A stretch of 37,807 nt of DNA. Origin: an uncultured Gammaproteobacteria bacterium (GTDB lineage: Bacteria > Pseudomonadota > Gammaproteobacteria > Pseudomonadales > Azotimanducaceae). Below are positions 17,869 through 26,403 of the stretch, in pieces. The position numbers were made by a program, and so were the translations under genes. Every line of letters begins with the position of its first letter. Position 1 is the first letter of the stretch. Below the pieces are notes generated by a model that was given only the letters and a program-made list of their open reading frames with translations, was not told where the DNA came from and made no database searches. The stretch is taken from the NCBI GenBank assembly GCA_913050035.1, contig CAJXAC010000018.1, forward strand, positions 1-37,807, in the 5' to 3' direction.

Positions 17869-19807
17869 ATGCCTGTTTGATGCGGTGAGTGATGAGGTCC
17901 TCAACCACACTTGGGTCCGCTAATGTGGACGTATCACCAAGGTTGTCCAGTTCGTCTGCAGCGATTTTACGCAATATCCGACGCATGATTTTTCCCGAGC
18001 GGGTTTTCGGTAAGCCAGGAGCCCATTGGATCGCATCGGGCTTGGCGATGGGTCCGATTTCTTTTCGCACCATGGCAATAAGCTCTTCGCGCAGGGCCTC
18101 AGGTTCCTTGTCATCACCCTGCATGAGGGTAACGTATGCATAGATGCCCTCGCCTTTGAGGTCGTGGGGAAAACCAACCACAGCCGCCTCTGCAACGCTT
18201 GGATGCAGTACCAGCGCACTTTCTACTTCTGCAGTGCCAATACGATGCCCTGACACATTCATAACGTCGTCAACACGGCCGGTAATCCAGTAGTAGCCGT
18301 CTTCATCGCGTCGTGCGCCGTCGCCGGTAAAGTAGTATCCCTTGTAGGTGCTGTAATAGGTGTCGATCACTCTCTGATGATCACCATATACCGAGCGGAT
18401 CTGGCCGGGCCATGAACCAGTAATGACAAGATTGCCCGAAGCCGCCTGTTCGGAAATTAGGTTGCCTTCAGCATCCATTAAAGCAGGCTGCACTCCGAAA
18501 AAAGGACGGCTTGCTGAACCGGGTTTGAGCGCGGTCGCGCCAGGCAATGGCGTAATCATTATTCCGCCTGTTTCGGTTTGCCACCAGGTATCGACAATTG
18601 GGCAGCGTCTTTCGCCAACGACACGGTGGTACCAGTCCCAGGCTTCCGGATTTATCGGTTCGCCCACACTGCCGAGCAAATGCAGAGAAGATCTAGAACT
18701 GCCCGTGACAAATTCATCGCCCTGAGCCATGAGCTGGCGAAGAGCGGTGGGCGCGGTATAAAAGACATTAACCTGATGTTTATCGATAACCTGCCAGCAC
18801 CTGGACGCATCCGGATAGGTAGGGATGCCTTCAAACATAAGGGTTGTTGCGCCGTTGGCTAAGGGACCATAAACAATATACGAATGACCGGTTATCCAAC
18901 CGACATCTGCGGTGCACCAGTAGATGTCGCCGTCTTGATAGTCAAAAACGTATTTATGGCTCATTGCCGCATGCAATAAATAGCCGGCGCTGGAATGCTG
19001 TACGCCTTTGGGTTTCCCCGTAGAGCCGGAGGTATACAAAATGAACAGAGGATCTTCCGCCCCCATGATCTCTGGTTCAGCTGTAGTCGCTTGGTGTGCG
19101 GTCAGTTCGTTGTACCAAACGTCGCGGGCTGGATTCCATGGCACTTGGTTGCCAGTACGCTTGACGGTGATCACACTGTGTACATTGGGGCAATTGATGA
19201 GCGCTTCATCTACATTTTCTTTCAGCGGGACAGTGCGGCCTCCCCGTACACCCTCGTCAGCGGTGATTACCGTTTGGCAGTCTGAGTCGAGTATTCGATC
19301 TTGCAGCGATTGCGGGGAGAAGCCGCCAAAAACCACACTGTGGATGGCGCCAATGCGGGCACAGGCGAGCATTGCGTATGCGGCTTCCGGAATCATCGGC
19401 ATATAGATACATACGCGATCGCCCTTTTGAACGCCGCGTTCGCGTAGCCCGTTGGCTAGCTGGCAAACCTGTTCGTAAAGCTGTTGGTAAGTAATATGCG
19501 CATCGTCGGTAAGCTCATCACCCTCCCAGATGATTGCGGTTTGATTAGCTCTGGCGGGTAAATGCCGATCAATGCAGTTTACTGATACGTTGAGTTCGCC
19601 GCCGTTAAACCAAGCGATACGTCCCTGTTGCATATCGACTTCGGATACTTGATTCCAGGGCTTCGTCCATTCTAGGAAGGCTGTGGCTTGCTCGGACCAG
19701 AACGCATCAGGCTCTTCGATGGATTGCCGGTACATGGCGTCGTACTGGGTTGGGTTAATTAAGCAGCGCGACGCGATGTTAGCTGGGATGTCGAATACTT
19801 CGCTCAT
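17867..19807 (-). CDS. acs: Acetyl-CoA synthetase
   Basis: Activates acetate to acetyl-CoA via an acetyl-adenylate. It has 646 residues (E. coli 652). ANL-superfamily motifs are present: the P-loop-like [62 protein letters not shown] and [12 protein letters not shown]. The C-terminal [16 protein letters not shown] carries the catalytic lysine that is acetylation-controlled in Salmonella and E. coli. ATG 19807 has AGGAA about 7 nt upstream. It is 21 nt after pgi in the same direction, so they are probably cotranscribed; the pairing with pgi is also seen in Pseudomonas relatives. Confidence 0.97.
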   Translation of the reverse strand: MSEVFDIPANIASRCLINPTQYDAMYRQSIEEPDAFWSEQATAFLEWTKPWNQVSEVDMQQGRIAWFNGGELNVSVNCIDRHLPARANQTAIIWEGDELTDDAHITYQQLYEQVCQLANGLRERGVQKGDRVCIYMPMIPEAAYAMLACARIGAIHSVVFGGFSPQSLQDRILDSDCQTVITADEGVRGGRTVPLKENVDEALINCPNVHSVITVKRTGNQVPWNPARDVWYNELTAHQATTAEPEIMGAEDPLFILYTSGSTGKPKGVQHSSAGYLLHAAMSHKYVFDYQDGDIYWCTADVGWITGHSYIVYGPLANGATTLMFEGIPTYPDASRCWQVIDKHQVNVFYTAPTALRQLMAQGDEFVTGSSRSSLHLLGSVGEPINPEAWDWYHRVVGERRCPIVDTWWQTETGGIMITPLPGATALKPGSASRPFFGVQPALMDAEGNLISEQAASGNLVITGSWPGQIRSVYGDHQRVIDTYYSTYKGYYFTGDGARRDEDGYYWITGRVDDVMNVSGHRIGTAEVESALVLHPSVAEAAVVGFPHDLKGEGIYAYVTLMQGDDKEPEALREELIAMVRKEIGPIAKPDAIQWAPGLPKTRSGKIMRRILRKIAADELDNLGDTSTLADPSVVEDLITHRIKQA

Positions 19808-19828
19808 GATACGTTCCTAAACAGTCCG

Positions 19829-21394
19829 TTATGTCTTGGGGCTCTTCAGCTTGGTGATCAGCGCAGCGGTGGCTGTGTCGTACGCCAACCCCGAGCTATT
19901 TTGCTCACTCAAGCTGCGATAAATTGGTTCCGCAAGCTTTTTCCCAAGCTCTACCCCCCATTGGTCAAAAGAGTTTATGTTCCACAACGCACCTTGGCAA
20001 AACACCTTGTGCTCATAAGTTGCGAGTAATGCGCCAAGTTGGGTGGGCCCTAATTCGTCGATCAGCACCATTGATACCGGGTGTCGTCCAAGGACCGTGC
20101 GGTGATTCTCCTGCGCGGACTCCGGAATCCAACCGTCGGTCATGGCTTGCGCCTGGGCCAAGGCGTTGGCATTCAGCCAATTGCGGTGATGGGGCAAATT
20201 CATCTGATCTTGTGCAACAACGATGATGTCAGCAGCGTAGGCCGACGTCCCTTGATGCAATAACTGGTGATAAGCGTGTTGGCCATTGGTGCCACAGCCA
20301 CCCCACAATATGGGCATGGTCGTATAATCGAGAGCCTCACCCTCGCGGCTTACCGACTTACCGTTACTTTCCATCTCTAGCTGTTGCAAATAGTCAGGCA
20401 ATAGCCGGAGGCGCTGATCGTAGCTCAATATTGCCAAACTCTGGCAACCCAGAATGTTGTAGTTCCATAGTCCGGCGAGGGCGCATAGCAACGGCAAATT
20501 TTCGGCCAAAGGGGTTTCAGCGAAGTGCTGGTCTACCATTGCTGCACCGTGCAGTAGCTTGTCGAAGTTATCGCTGCCAATAGCGATCGCAGCGGGTAAC
20601 CCCATGGCAGACCATAATGAGTAGCGACCGCCTACCCAATCCCGCATGGAAAACAGATTTTCTTCAGCTAGGCCGAAATCCTTGGCAGCGGCAATGTTAT
20701 TAGTGATGCCAATAAAGTGCTGGGCGATCGCCGCAGTATTACATGTCCTCTCTAAAAACCAGTTACGCGCGCTGCGCGCATTTTCCAGTGTTTCCAAGGT
20801 TGAGAAAGATTTCGACGCGACGATAAACAGAGTGGTTGCGGGATTCAGCGAGCGCAGCGTTGTTACAAGGTCAAATCCATCAATGTTCGCGACAAAATGA
20901 ATTTTCGGGCTTGCCACAGTGATGTCGCATAATGCCTCGGTGATGAGTTCCGGGCCCAGATGCGAGCCGCCGATGCCAATATGCACAACATCTGTGATCG
21001 GCTTATCCGTGTAACCTCGCCAACGACCGGAGCGTATTGATTCCGCGCACTGGTAGAGTTTTTGTCGAGCCGCGTCTATCTCGCGAACCAGATCCGCAGC
21101 CAAGTTTGGGGCACCGCCACGTAGGGCCATATGTAAAACCGCCCTGTTTTCACTGACATTTATTGGTTCGCCGGTGAATAGGGCATCTCGCAGTGGCGCC
21201 ACATTAGCTTCGTCAGCCAGTGCAACCAGATCATTGAGCGTGGGCTGGTCGAAACGTTGTCGACTTAGATCGAAGTGGCAGCCGGCGATGTCAAATGTCA
21301 GTTTAGACAGGCGTTGCTCGTCTTTGTTTAGCTCCTCGGTGGAGATCGCAGTCAAGCGTTGCCGGTGCGCCTGCAAAGTGGTCCAGATGGTCAA
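19829..21394 (-). CDS. pgi: Glucose-6-phosphate isomerase
   Basis: Interconverts glucose-6-phosphate and fructose-6-phosphate. It has 521 residues, a little shorter than E. coli (549). Visible motifs are SENRAVLHMALR, GIGGSHLGP (Asp in E. coli is His here), both family signatures (GGRYSLWSAMG and YEHKVFCQGALWNINSFDQWGVELGK), and the catalytic ESNGK glutamate and NGQHAYHQ histidine. The start is TTG 21394; no ATG or GTG lies between the stop of the upstream gene and the conserved WTTLQAHRQ region, and the Shine-Dalgarno is weak. Only 18 nt separate it from the kinase gene upstream, implying one operon with acs. Confidence 0.95.
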   Translation of the reverse strand: MTIWTTLQAHRQRLTAISTEELNKDEQRLSKLTFDIAGCHFDLSRQRFDQPTLNDLVALADEANVAPLRDALFTGEPINVSENRAVLHMALRGGAPNLAADLVREIDAARQKLYQCAESIRSGRWRGYTDKPITDVVHIGIGGSHLGPELITEALCDITVASPKIHFVANIDGFDLVTTLRSLNPATTLFIVASKSFSTLETLENARSARNWFLERTCNTAAIAQHFIGITNNIAAAKDFGLAEENLFSMRDWVGGRYSLWSAMGLPAAIAIGSDNFDKLLHGAAMVDQHFAETPLAENLPLLCALAGLWNYNILGCQSLAILSYDQRLRLLPDYLQQLEMESNGKSVSREGEALDYTTMPILWGGCGTNGQHAYHQLLHQGTSAYAADIIVVAQDQMNLPHHRNWLNANALAQAQAMTDGWIPESAQENHRTVLGRHPVSMVLIDELGPTQLGALLATYEHKVFCQGALWNINSFDQWGVELGKKLAEPIYRSLSEQNSSGLAYDTATAALITKLKSPKT

Positions 21395-21412
21395 ATTAAA
21401 TTGTCTCGCGGT

Positions 21413-22135
21413 TTAAAGGAGGGTGGGATTCGGATTAAAAAATTGCCTACTGCCTTCCATATGCAAAACTTGCTCAAGCAAGTGATCAAAATGGACATCG
21501 TTGTGTGCAAAGTCGATTTCGGCGGCATTAACGATGAGTAATGGGGCGTCGTCGTAATAATGGAAAAATTCGGTATAGCTTTCCGACAGTGAGATTAAAT
21601 AGTCGGCGGCAATCTGTGACTCGGCTGCGAGGCCGCGTTGCTGGATACGTTGCAGAAGAACGTCGGTTGGCGCTTGCAGATAGATTACGAGATCTGGGGT
21701 TGGTGGATTGAGGTTCAAGCTGGTTTGAATTTGCTGATAAAGCGCAAACTCTTGAGCATCCAGAGTCAATTTTGCGAAGAGCTCATCTTTTTCCATCAGA
21801 AAATCCGTGACCAAATTTTGATCCAGCAAACCCCCTGATGGGATATCTGCCAACTGTCGAGCGCGATGCAGTAAAAAGAACAGTTGAGTGGGCAGAGCTT
21901 GGCTTGCACCTTCGGTATAAAAGCGATCCAAGAATGGATTTTCGGCCGCAGGTTCGAGCATCAGCGGATAACCCAGAGTGTCTGCTAAGCGGCGCGCAAG
22001 AGTTGTTTTGCCAACGCCGATCGGGCCTTCTACGGCAATGAAACTTGGTAAAGCGGCTTGCTGATCACTGGGTCGAAGTGATCCCGCTGTCGGATCCGTT
22101 TGTTCAGGGTTTAAAGTTTCAACGCTTAGAGTCAC
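21413..22135 (-). CDS. Deoxynucleoside kinase family protein (dNK/dAK-dGK type)
   Basis: Likely phosphorylates a deoxynucleoside in nucleotide salvage; the substrate is not predictable from sequence. The P-loop is GPIGVGKTTLARRLA at about residues 38-52, followed by the LEPAAENPFLDRFY segment, VTDFLMEKDELFAKLTL and a LID-type RIQQRGLAAES region. The start is GTG 22135, and the first 30 residues are a polar extension not needed for the fold, so the start is uncertain. In related genera similar kinases lie near folK and panB after pcnB; here the kinase follows pcnB directly after 100 nt, with no folK, panB or panC. It probably leads the operon with pgi and acs. Confidence 0.85.
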   Translation of the reverse strand: MTLSVETLNPEQTDPTAGSLRPSDQQAALPSFIAVEGPIGVGKTTLARRLADTLGYPLMLEPAAENPFLDRFYTEGASQALPTQLFFLLHRARQLADIPSGGLLDQNLVTDFLMEKDELFAKLTLDAQEFALYQQIQTSLNLNPPTPDLVIYLQAPTDVLLQRIQQRGLAAESQIAADYLISLSESYTEFFHYYDDAPLLIVNAAEIDFAHNDVHFDHLLEQVLHMEGSRQFFNPNPTLL

Positions 22136-22164
22136 TGGATTCGCAGACTAAATTTGCAGTGTTA

Positions 22165-22193
22165 ACTATGTACAAGGGTAAGCGAGGGTTCAA
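22165..22193 (-). promoter_or_regulatory. Candidate sigma-70 promoter for the kinase-pgi-acs operon
   Basis: Read on the minus strand, TTGAAC (22193-22188), a 17-nt spacer and CATAGT (22170-22165) each match consensus at four of six positions. The predicted start is about 23 nt before the GTG of the kinase. It lies in the only gap in the pcnB-to-acs series long enough for a promoter. Confidence 0.35.
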
Positions 22194-22235
22194 CTATTAC
22201 CGTGTTCTGCAGATGCCAACTTTGAAACATTGTTA

Positions 22236-23462
22236 TCAACTTGTACTGCGGCGTTTATTGCGCCGTCGTCGTTTGCGCTGAGGTTTTGGTAACTGCTCGA
22301 TCATGTCGTATTGGCCAGCCTCATCCTGTTCTTGGAAGCTGCTCCACCACGCTGCGCACTCGCTTAGCGCGGGGTCCGATTCAGCGCGTAAGCAAAGAAA
22401 ATCGAATCCAGCGCGAAAGCGTTTGTGCTGTGCAAGGCGTGGGATCGTCCTTGGATTACGCTTAATAAGTCGTTCCTGAATAATCCATGTTTCCTTGGCA
22501 AATGTGCCAAAACGTCTGGGCACAGCGATAGTATGTTGCTGATTACGTAACGTTGCGAACGCCGGATCGTCGTCTCCAGTGACGGCTTCAGCGGCCCGTG
22601 CTGCAAAGTCTTCCCACAATAGCACCGCAATCAAGAAACCTGGGGTCACTGATAGGCCACTTTTGATGCGCTCATCCGTATTGCGCATTGCGGCGACAAC
22701 TAGATCGCTGTTTGGATTACAGGTCGGAAAGAGTGCCCGTGCGATCCCGGTATGACGAATTTGCTGCCAAATAGCTTCGCCATTACCGTTTAAAAATAGT
22801 TTTAGGAATTCGTCAAATAGTCGCGCTGGAGGAATAGCCTGCAAACGTGCAGCACTGTCCTCGATCAAGTCGACGATATCCTCATCCAAAGTAAAATTTA
22901 GCTTATTGGCAAACCGTACTGCGCGCAGGATGCGTACAGGGTCTTCCGCGAGTCGAACAGCAGGCTCGCCTATGAGTCTAATTCGCCGCTTGGCCAGATC
23001 TGCCAGTCCATTAACGTAATCGATAATTTCCTTACTATTAGGGTCGAAATACAGCGCGTTGACACTGAAGTCGCGGCGAAAGGCATCCTCTTGCAGGGTG
23101 CCAAATGCCTCGTCGCGTAGGATCATCCCCTGAGCATCGTGTTCGATATTGTCTGAAACAGACTGCCGAAACGTTGAGACCTCGATCAAATTTCGGCCGT
23201 AGCGTACGTGCGCGATCGGAAAACGCCGTCCGATTATTCGTGAGCGTCGAAAAATGCGTTTTATTTCGTCCAGTGGTGCATCGGTTGCTACGTCGAAATC
23301 TTTGGGTGTTAGGCCGCACAGCACATCGCGAATGCAACCGCCAACCAGTAAGGCCGTATACCCATGTGCGTTTAGTTGATGAATGACATCGAGTGCGTCT
23401 TTGTCCAACTGCTCCAGATTAATAGCATGAGCGGTTGTTCGAACTGCTGTTTTTGAGCTCAG
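22236..23462 (-). CDS. pcnB: Poly(A) polymerase I
   Basis: Adds 3' poly(A) tails that mark RNAs for decay. The nucleotidyltransferase head has LVGGCIRDVLCG, the metal-binding KDFDVATDA, RRFPIAHVRYG, and EDAFRRDFSVNALYFD; RLAEDPVRILRAVRFA follows, and the C-terminus is very basic (RKRRRRNKRR). From the first canonical start (TTG 23408) the product has 390 residues, but its upstream frame stays open and encodes HAINLEQLDKDALDVIHQL, which aligns with E. coli HAISRKDISENALKVMYRL. I therefore place the start at CTG 23462, which overlaps the TGA of the regulator gene and lies 7 nt after GGAG, giving 408 residues. TTG 23408 has a GGAG only 3 nt away. E. coli pcnB is known to start at AUU, so a weak start codon has precedent. 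Confidence 0.93.
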   Translation of the reverse strand: MSSKTAVRTTAHAINLEQLDKDALDVIHQLNAHGYTALLVGGCIRDVLCGLTPKDFDVATDAPLDEIKRIFRRSRIIGRRFPIAHVRYGRNLIEVSTFRQSVSDNIEHDAQGMILRDEAFGTLQEDAFRRDFSVNALYFDPNSKEIIDYVNGLADLAKRRIRLIGEPAVRLAEDPVRILRAVRFANKLNFTLDEDIVDLIEDSAARLQAIPPARLFDEFLKLFLNGNGEAIWQQIRHTGIARALFPTCNPNSDLVVAAMRNTDERIKSGLSVTPGFLIAVLLWEDFAARAAEAVTGDDDPAFATLRNQQHTIAVPRRFGTFAKETWIIQERLIKRNPRTIPRLAQHKRFRAGFDFLCLRAESDPALSECAAWWSSFQEQDEAGQYDMIEQLPKPQRKRRRRNKRRSTS

Positions 23463-24790
23463 TTGTTGGCTCCGGTGTCTATTCTTGGACCGCGCTTACG
23501 AGTTCTCTTGCGAGGAATATTTAGTCTCTGGCGTCGTTCCCACAAACTCTTGCGACTAATACCGAGTTTTTCTGCCAGCTCCGTTTCGGTAAGTTGGTCT
23601 TGATTGTCCTGCACGAATCGAACGAAGTAGTCTTCCAACGATGTTTGGGCTGCATCTGTCTCGTGCTCTCCTTCCGGCTCAGATTGCCTCTGGAGCGGCT
23701 CAATGGCCAGCAAGCTAGGCGTTATTTCGCTGTCATCATCGGACAAAATCACCGCGCGCTCTATGGCATTGCTGAGTTCACGAACATTGCCTGGCCAATG
23801 ATAGGCAATCATCGTTGCTCTGGCGGCTTTGCCGAGCGTCAGGCCTTTTTTGTCCAGTCGCAGACAGGCTTGTTTGAGCAACCACTCGCCGATATTGAGG
23901 ATATCTTCGCTGCGGTTCTGTAGTGGTGATAGCTGAAATGTCAGAACGTTAAGGCGATAAAAAAGATCAGAGCGAAAGTCGCCGGACTCAGTAAGCGCCT
24001 GTAGGTCGCGATGTGTTGCAGCGATCAATCGAACGTCTACCGGATTTGATCGCGAACTGCCGACCCTACGATTTTCGCCCTGAACTACATGGATAAGTTT
24101 CGCTTGGGCACTGAGGCTGAGTTCTGCAATCTCATCTAAAAATAGCGTCCCGCCGTTGGCAGCCTCCACCAAACCGTGGCCGCCAAATTGCGCGGAGCTA
24201 AGGGGCTCCATGCCAAACAGTTCTGTCTCTATCAGATCCTCGGGCACTGTCGCGCAATTAATGGTGATCATCGGCGCGCGAGCTCTTCTACTAGCGGCAT
24301 GCAAGGCTCTGGCGACCAGCTCCTTACCAGTGCCGGACTGACCGAGAATCAAAATAGGAGAGTCGCTTGGTCCTACTTTTTCGATGCGTTTCCGCAAAGT
24401 TTGGGTGTTTTCAGAAGTACCAATTAACTCCATATCATTGGTGGCAGCACTCTTTCGATTTGGCCGATACGCACACGCCCGCTCGATTGCGCCGAGCAGT
24501 TCATCATGCTCAATTGGTTGCTCGAGGTAGTCTTTTGCTCCAAGTTGGATGGCGTTGACGGCTTCTTTTATCGTGCCTTTGAGCGCTAGGACAATTACCG
24601 GTAGTTGCTCAGTAATATTTGCAAAATCAGATGGAATTTCGTCGTGGTCGATCAGCAAACAGTCGAACTGGCCCAGCGCAAGATTGTCTACAGCTTCGGC
24701 CGCTTGGACATTTATGCCATGCGCGCTCAGTAACGTCGAGAGTTCGTCGCTGCGTTCGCGGTCCTTATCAATGAGTAGCAGATCAGTCAT
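23459..24790 (-). CDS. CbrB/NtrC-like AAA+ response regulator lacking GAFTGA, receiver degenerate
   Basis: It has 443 residues in the order receiver (1-105), AAA+ domain (120-350) and Fis-type helix-turn-helix (about 390-430, LAEKLGISRKSLWERRQRL). Position next to pcnB and the HTH resemble CbrB, the carbon/nitrogen regulator of Pseudomonas. The AAA+ domain keeps Walker A (150-157, GQSGTGKE), Walker B (TLFLDEI, 215-221) and the RSDLFYRLNV arginine region. The sigma-54-contacting GAFTGA loop is replaced: ELFG is followed by MEPLSSAQFGGHG. The receiver keeps D8, D10 and D48 but has Ala for the conserved Thr (69), Gln for the conserved Lys (91), and a shortened stretch after D48. No cbrA-like kinase gene lies in the 61 nt before it or nearby. 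It may bind DNA without activating sigma-54. Regulon unknown. Confidence 0.9.
   Translation of the reverse strand: MTDLLLIDKDRERSDELSTLLSAHGINVQAAEAVDNLALGQFDCLLIDHDEIPSDFANITEQLPVIVLALKGTIKEAVNAIQLGAKDYLEQPIEHDELLGAIERACAYRPNRKSAATNDMELIGTSENTQTLRKRIEKVGPSDSPILILGQSGTGKELVARALHAASRRARAPMITINCATVPEDLIETELFGMEPLSSAQFGGHGLVEAANGGTLFLDEIAELSLSAQAKLIHVVQGENRRVGSSRSNPVDVRLIAATHRDLQALTESGDFRSDLFYRLNVLTFQLSPLQNRSEDILNIGEWLLKQACLRLDKKGLTLGKAARATMIAYHWPGNVRELSNAIERAVILSDDDSEITPSLLAIEPLQRQSEPEGEHETDAAQTSLEDYFVRFVQDNQDQLTETELAEKLGISRKSLWERRQRLNIPRKRTRKRGPRIDTGANN
23460..23473 (-). promoter_or_regulatory. Ribosome-binding site with CTG start candidate for pcnB
   Basis: On the minus strand GGAG (23473-23470) is followed by a 7-nt spacer and CTG (23462-23460). 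The CTG shares bases with the TGA stop (23461-23459) of the upstream regulator, a CTGA version of the usual ATGA coupling overlap. It is in frame with pcnB, and there is no ATG, GTG or TTG in frame before the conserved N-terminal residues. Confidence 0.55.
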
Positions 24791-24851
24791 GGAAGAATCT
24801 TAACAAAGCTAGTCGCCGTCGTCGCCGTTGTACGCGGTATCAGAAGTCAGC

Positions 24852-25703
24852 CTACGAAGGCCGATATTTTGGCAACCTAGTGGGAATTTTGCTCATGTCA
24901 AAGTGCTCAACAGACCAATTTAATAAACTGTCTACAGAATCGACTACATCCGGAGCGTGAAAACCTAAGTAGCCTAGTGCTGCGCGAAGGTTGGATAAAG
25001 CGTCAGCGTCGTTAAGCGGTGGAGCGTGGGTTTGTTTTGATAATTTCGTACCGTCAGCGAATTCCAGACAGGGAATATGGGTGTAGTCAGGAGCAGTCAG
25101 GCCGAGCAAGTGCATCAAGTAGCGTTGCGGGGCTGTAACCGGTAACAGATCCTGGCCGCGCAATACCTCGCTGATTGTGTTGCCGTCGTCCACCGCTGTA
25201 GCCAAGTTATAAGAGATCAAACCGTCCCGGCGCCTGACGATGAAATCGCCCAACTGGGCGGCAAAATTCGCATCGACAGAGCCTAAGAATCCGTCGTTAT
25301 AGCCGTGTTCAGTATCCGACATTAGTACTCTCACTGCGCTATCTGGTAGGGGTGTTCTGGCTGCTCTGCAAGTGCCTGGGTATCGATCATGGGCACGTAA
25401 TTGTTTGCGACTGCATGTGCAGTAGAAAAGTTGGGGAGCCAGCTTTTGCAAAGCGGATTCGTAAGCAACGGCATGGTCACTTTGAAATATTATCGGACGG
25501 TCAGGGCGCAGCCCGTGAGCTGTGAGGCAGCGGATTATAGCGCCTACAGCGTTTGGATCTTGCCTTGGAGGGTCAAGGTCGTCGATACGAACCAGCCACT
25601 CACCGCCTGCTTGCTTTATTGAACAATAACTGGCCAATGCCGTGACCAAACTGCCCATATGCAGCGGGCCAGTCGGGGACGGGGCAAAGCGACCCCTTTT
25701 CAA
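24852..25703 (-). CDS. gluQ: Glutamyl-Q tRNA(Asp) synthetase
   Basis: A truncated glutamyl-tRNA synthetase paralogue that attaches glutamate to queuosine-34 of tRNA-Asp. It has 283 residues and lacks the anticodon-binding domain, as is normal for the family. Visible are the HIGH-type motif in RFAPSPTGPLHMGSL, the zinc-binding Cys pattern CTCSRKQL...CRAA, LRGQDLLPVTAPQ, and a KMSKS-like GTKLSKQ. The start is TTG 25703 with GAGG 5 nt upstream; the frame above it has no ATG or GTG. It follows dksA by 30 nt on the same strand, a pairing conserved in many gammaproteobacteria. Confidence 0.95.
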   Translation of the reverse strand: MKRGRFAPSPTGPLHMGSLVTALASYCSIKQAGGEWLVRIDDLDPPRQDPNAVGAIIRCLTAHGLRPDRPIIFQSDHAVAYESALQKLAPQLFYCTCSRKQLRAHDRYPGTCRAARTPLPDSAVRVLMSDTEHGYNDGFLGSVDANFAAQLGDFIVRRRDGLISYNLATAVDDGNTISEVLRGQDLLPVTAPQRYLMHLLGLTAPDYTHIPCLEFADGTKLSKQTHAPPLNDADALSNLRAALGYLGFHAPDVVDSVDSLLNWSVEHFDMSKIPTRLPKYRPS

Positions 25704-25733
25704 GGTTGCCTCGCATGGGCCAGCGCAACACCT

Positions 25734-26234
25734 TTAACCGTGGAGTTGTCGTTCCTTAATTTCATCGAGAGCTTTGCAGTCAACGCATTGTGTTGCAGTG
25801 GGTCTGGCCTCAAGCCGACGTAAACCGATTTCTATGCCACAGGTTTCGCAATAGCCGTAATCGTCTTGGTCCAGACGTTCAATTGTGCTGTCGATTTTTT
25901 TGATCAACTTACGCTCGCGATCGCGGGTCCGTAACTCGATACTAAACTCTTCTTCTTGAGTCGCGCGATCAGCAGGGTCTGGAAAGTTGGCTGCTTCGTC
26001 CTGCATATGATTAACAGTTCGGTCTACCTCTTCCATTAGATCCGTACGCCAAGCCGAAAGCATTGCTCGGAGGTGGGCCAGCTGCCCCTCGCTCATATAT
26101 TCTTCATTGCGTTTAGGCTTGTAGGGCGCGAAGTTACGGAATGGAGAATTCGCTGCAGTCGCCGCTTTTTTCTTGCTCGCAGTAACTGTGGTGCGCTTTT
26201 TGGTTGCTGTTTTTGCCTTTGCGTCAGCCGCCAT
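25734..26234 (-). CDS. dksA: RNA polymerase-binding transcription factor DksA
   Basis: Binds the RNA polymerase secondary channel and, with ppGpp, represses stable-RNA promoters and activates amino-acid biosynthesis. It has 166 residues (E. coli 151) because of a Lys/Ala/Thr-rich N-terminal stretch of about 30 residues. The coiled-coil tip FPDPADRATQEEEF (DxxDxA) and the four-Cys zinc finger (CETC...CVDC) are intact. The start at ATG 26234 has AGAGGA 6 nt upstream; the frame is open to 26333, but that part lacks homology. The rRNA and tRNA-fMet promoters in this window, with GC-rich discriminators, are the type of target DksA controls. Confidence 0.96.
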   Translation of the reverse strand: MAADAKAKTATKKRTTVTASKKKAATAANSPFRNFAPYKPKRNEEYMSEGQLAHLRAMLSAWRTDLMEEVDRTVNHMQDEAANFPDPADRATQEEEFSIELRTRDRERKLIKKIDSTIERLDQDDYGYCETCGIEIGLRRLEARPTATQCVDCKALDEIKERQLHG

Positions 26235-26361
26235 AATAGGTCCTCTGTTGGGGATTGCGTGAAGCCCGTAATTGCGAAGGGCGCGTAACCTACCAGAACC
26301 TAGATCGAATGACCATAGCCTTTTTGCAATCACTTAGTCGATGCGTATACGTCTTCAAGAT

Positions 26362-26378
26362 GCAATAGTGCATATTGC
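26362..26378. repeat. Short dyad in the dksA/aminotransferase gap
   Basis: GCAATA (26362-26367) and TATTGC (26373-26378) form an exact inverted repeat with a 5-nt spacer, 26 nt before the aminotransferase start in the divergent gap 26235-26403. It could be an operator, but a 6-bp dyad is weak evidence. No convincing -35/-10 pair was found for either gene here. Confidence 0.25.
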
Positions 26379-26403
26379 GCAGCTCTCACACAGATAACTA
26401 ATT

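Noticed and set aside
24791-24851. Possible remnant of cbrA between gluQ and the regulator
   Set aside because: The 61 nt hold only a short GTCGCC-type tandem repeat and no kinase-like codons.
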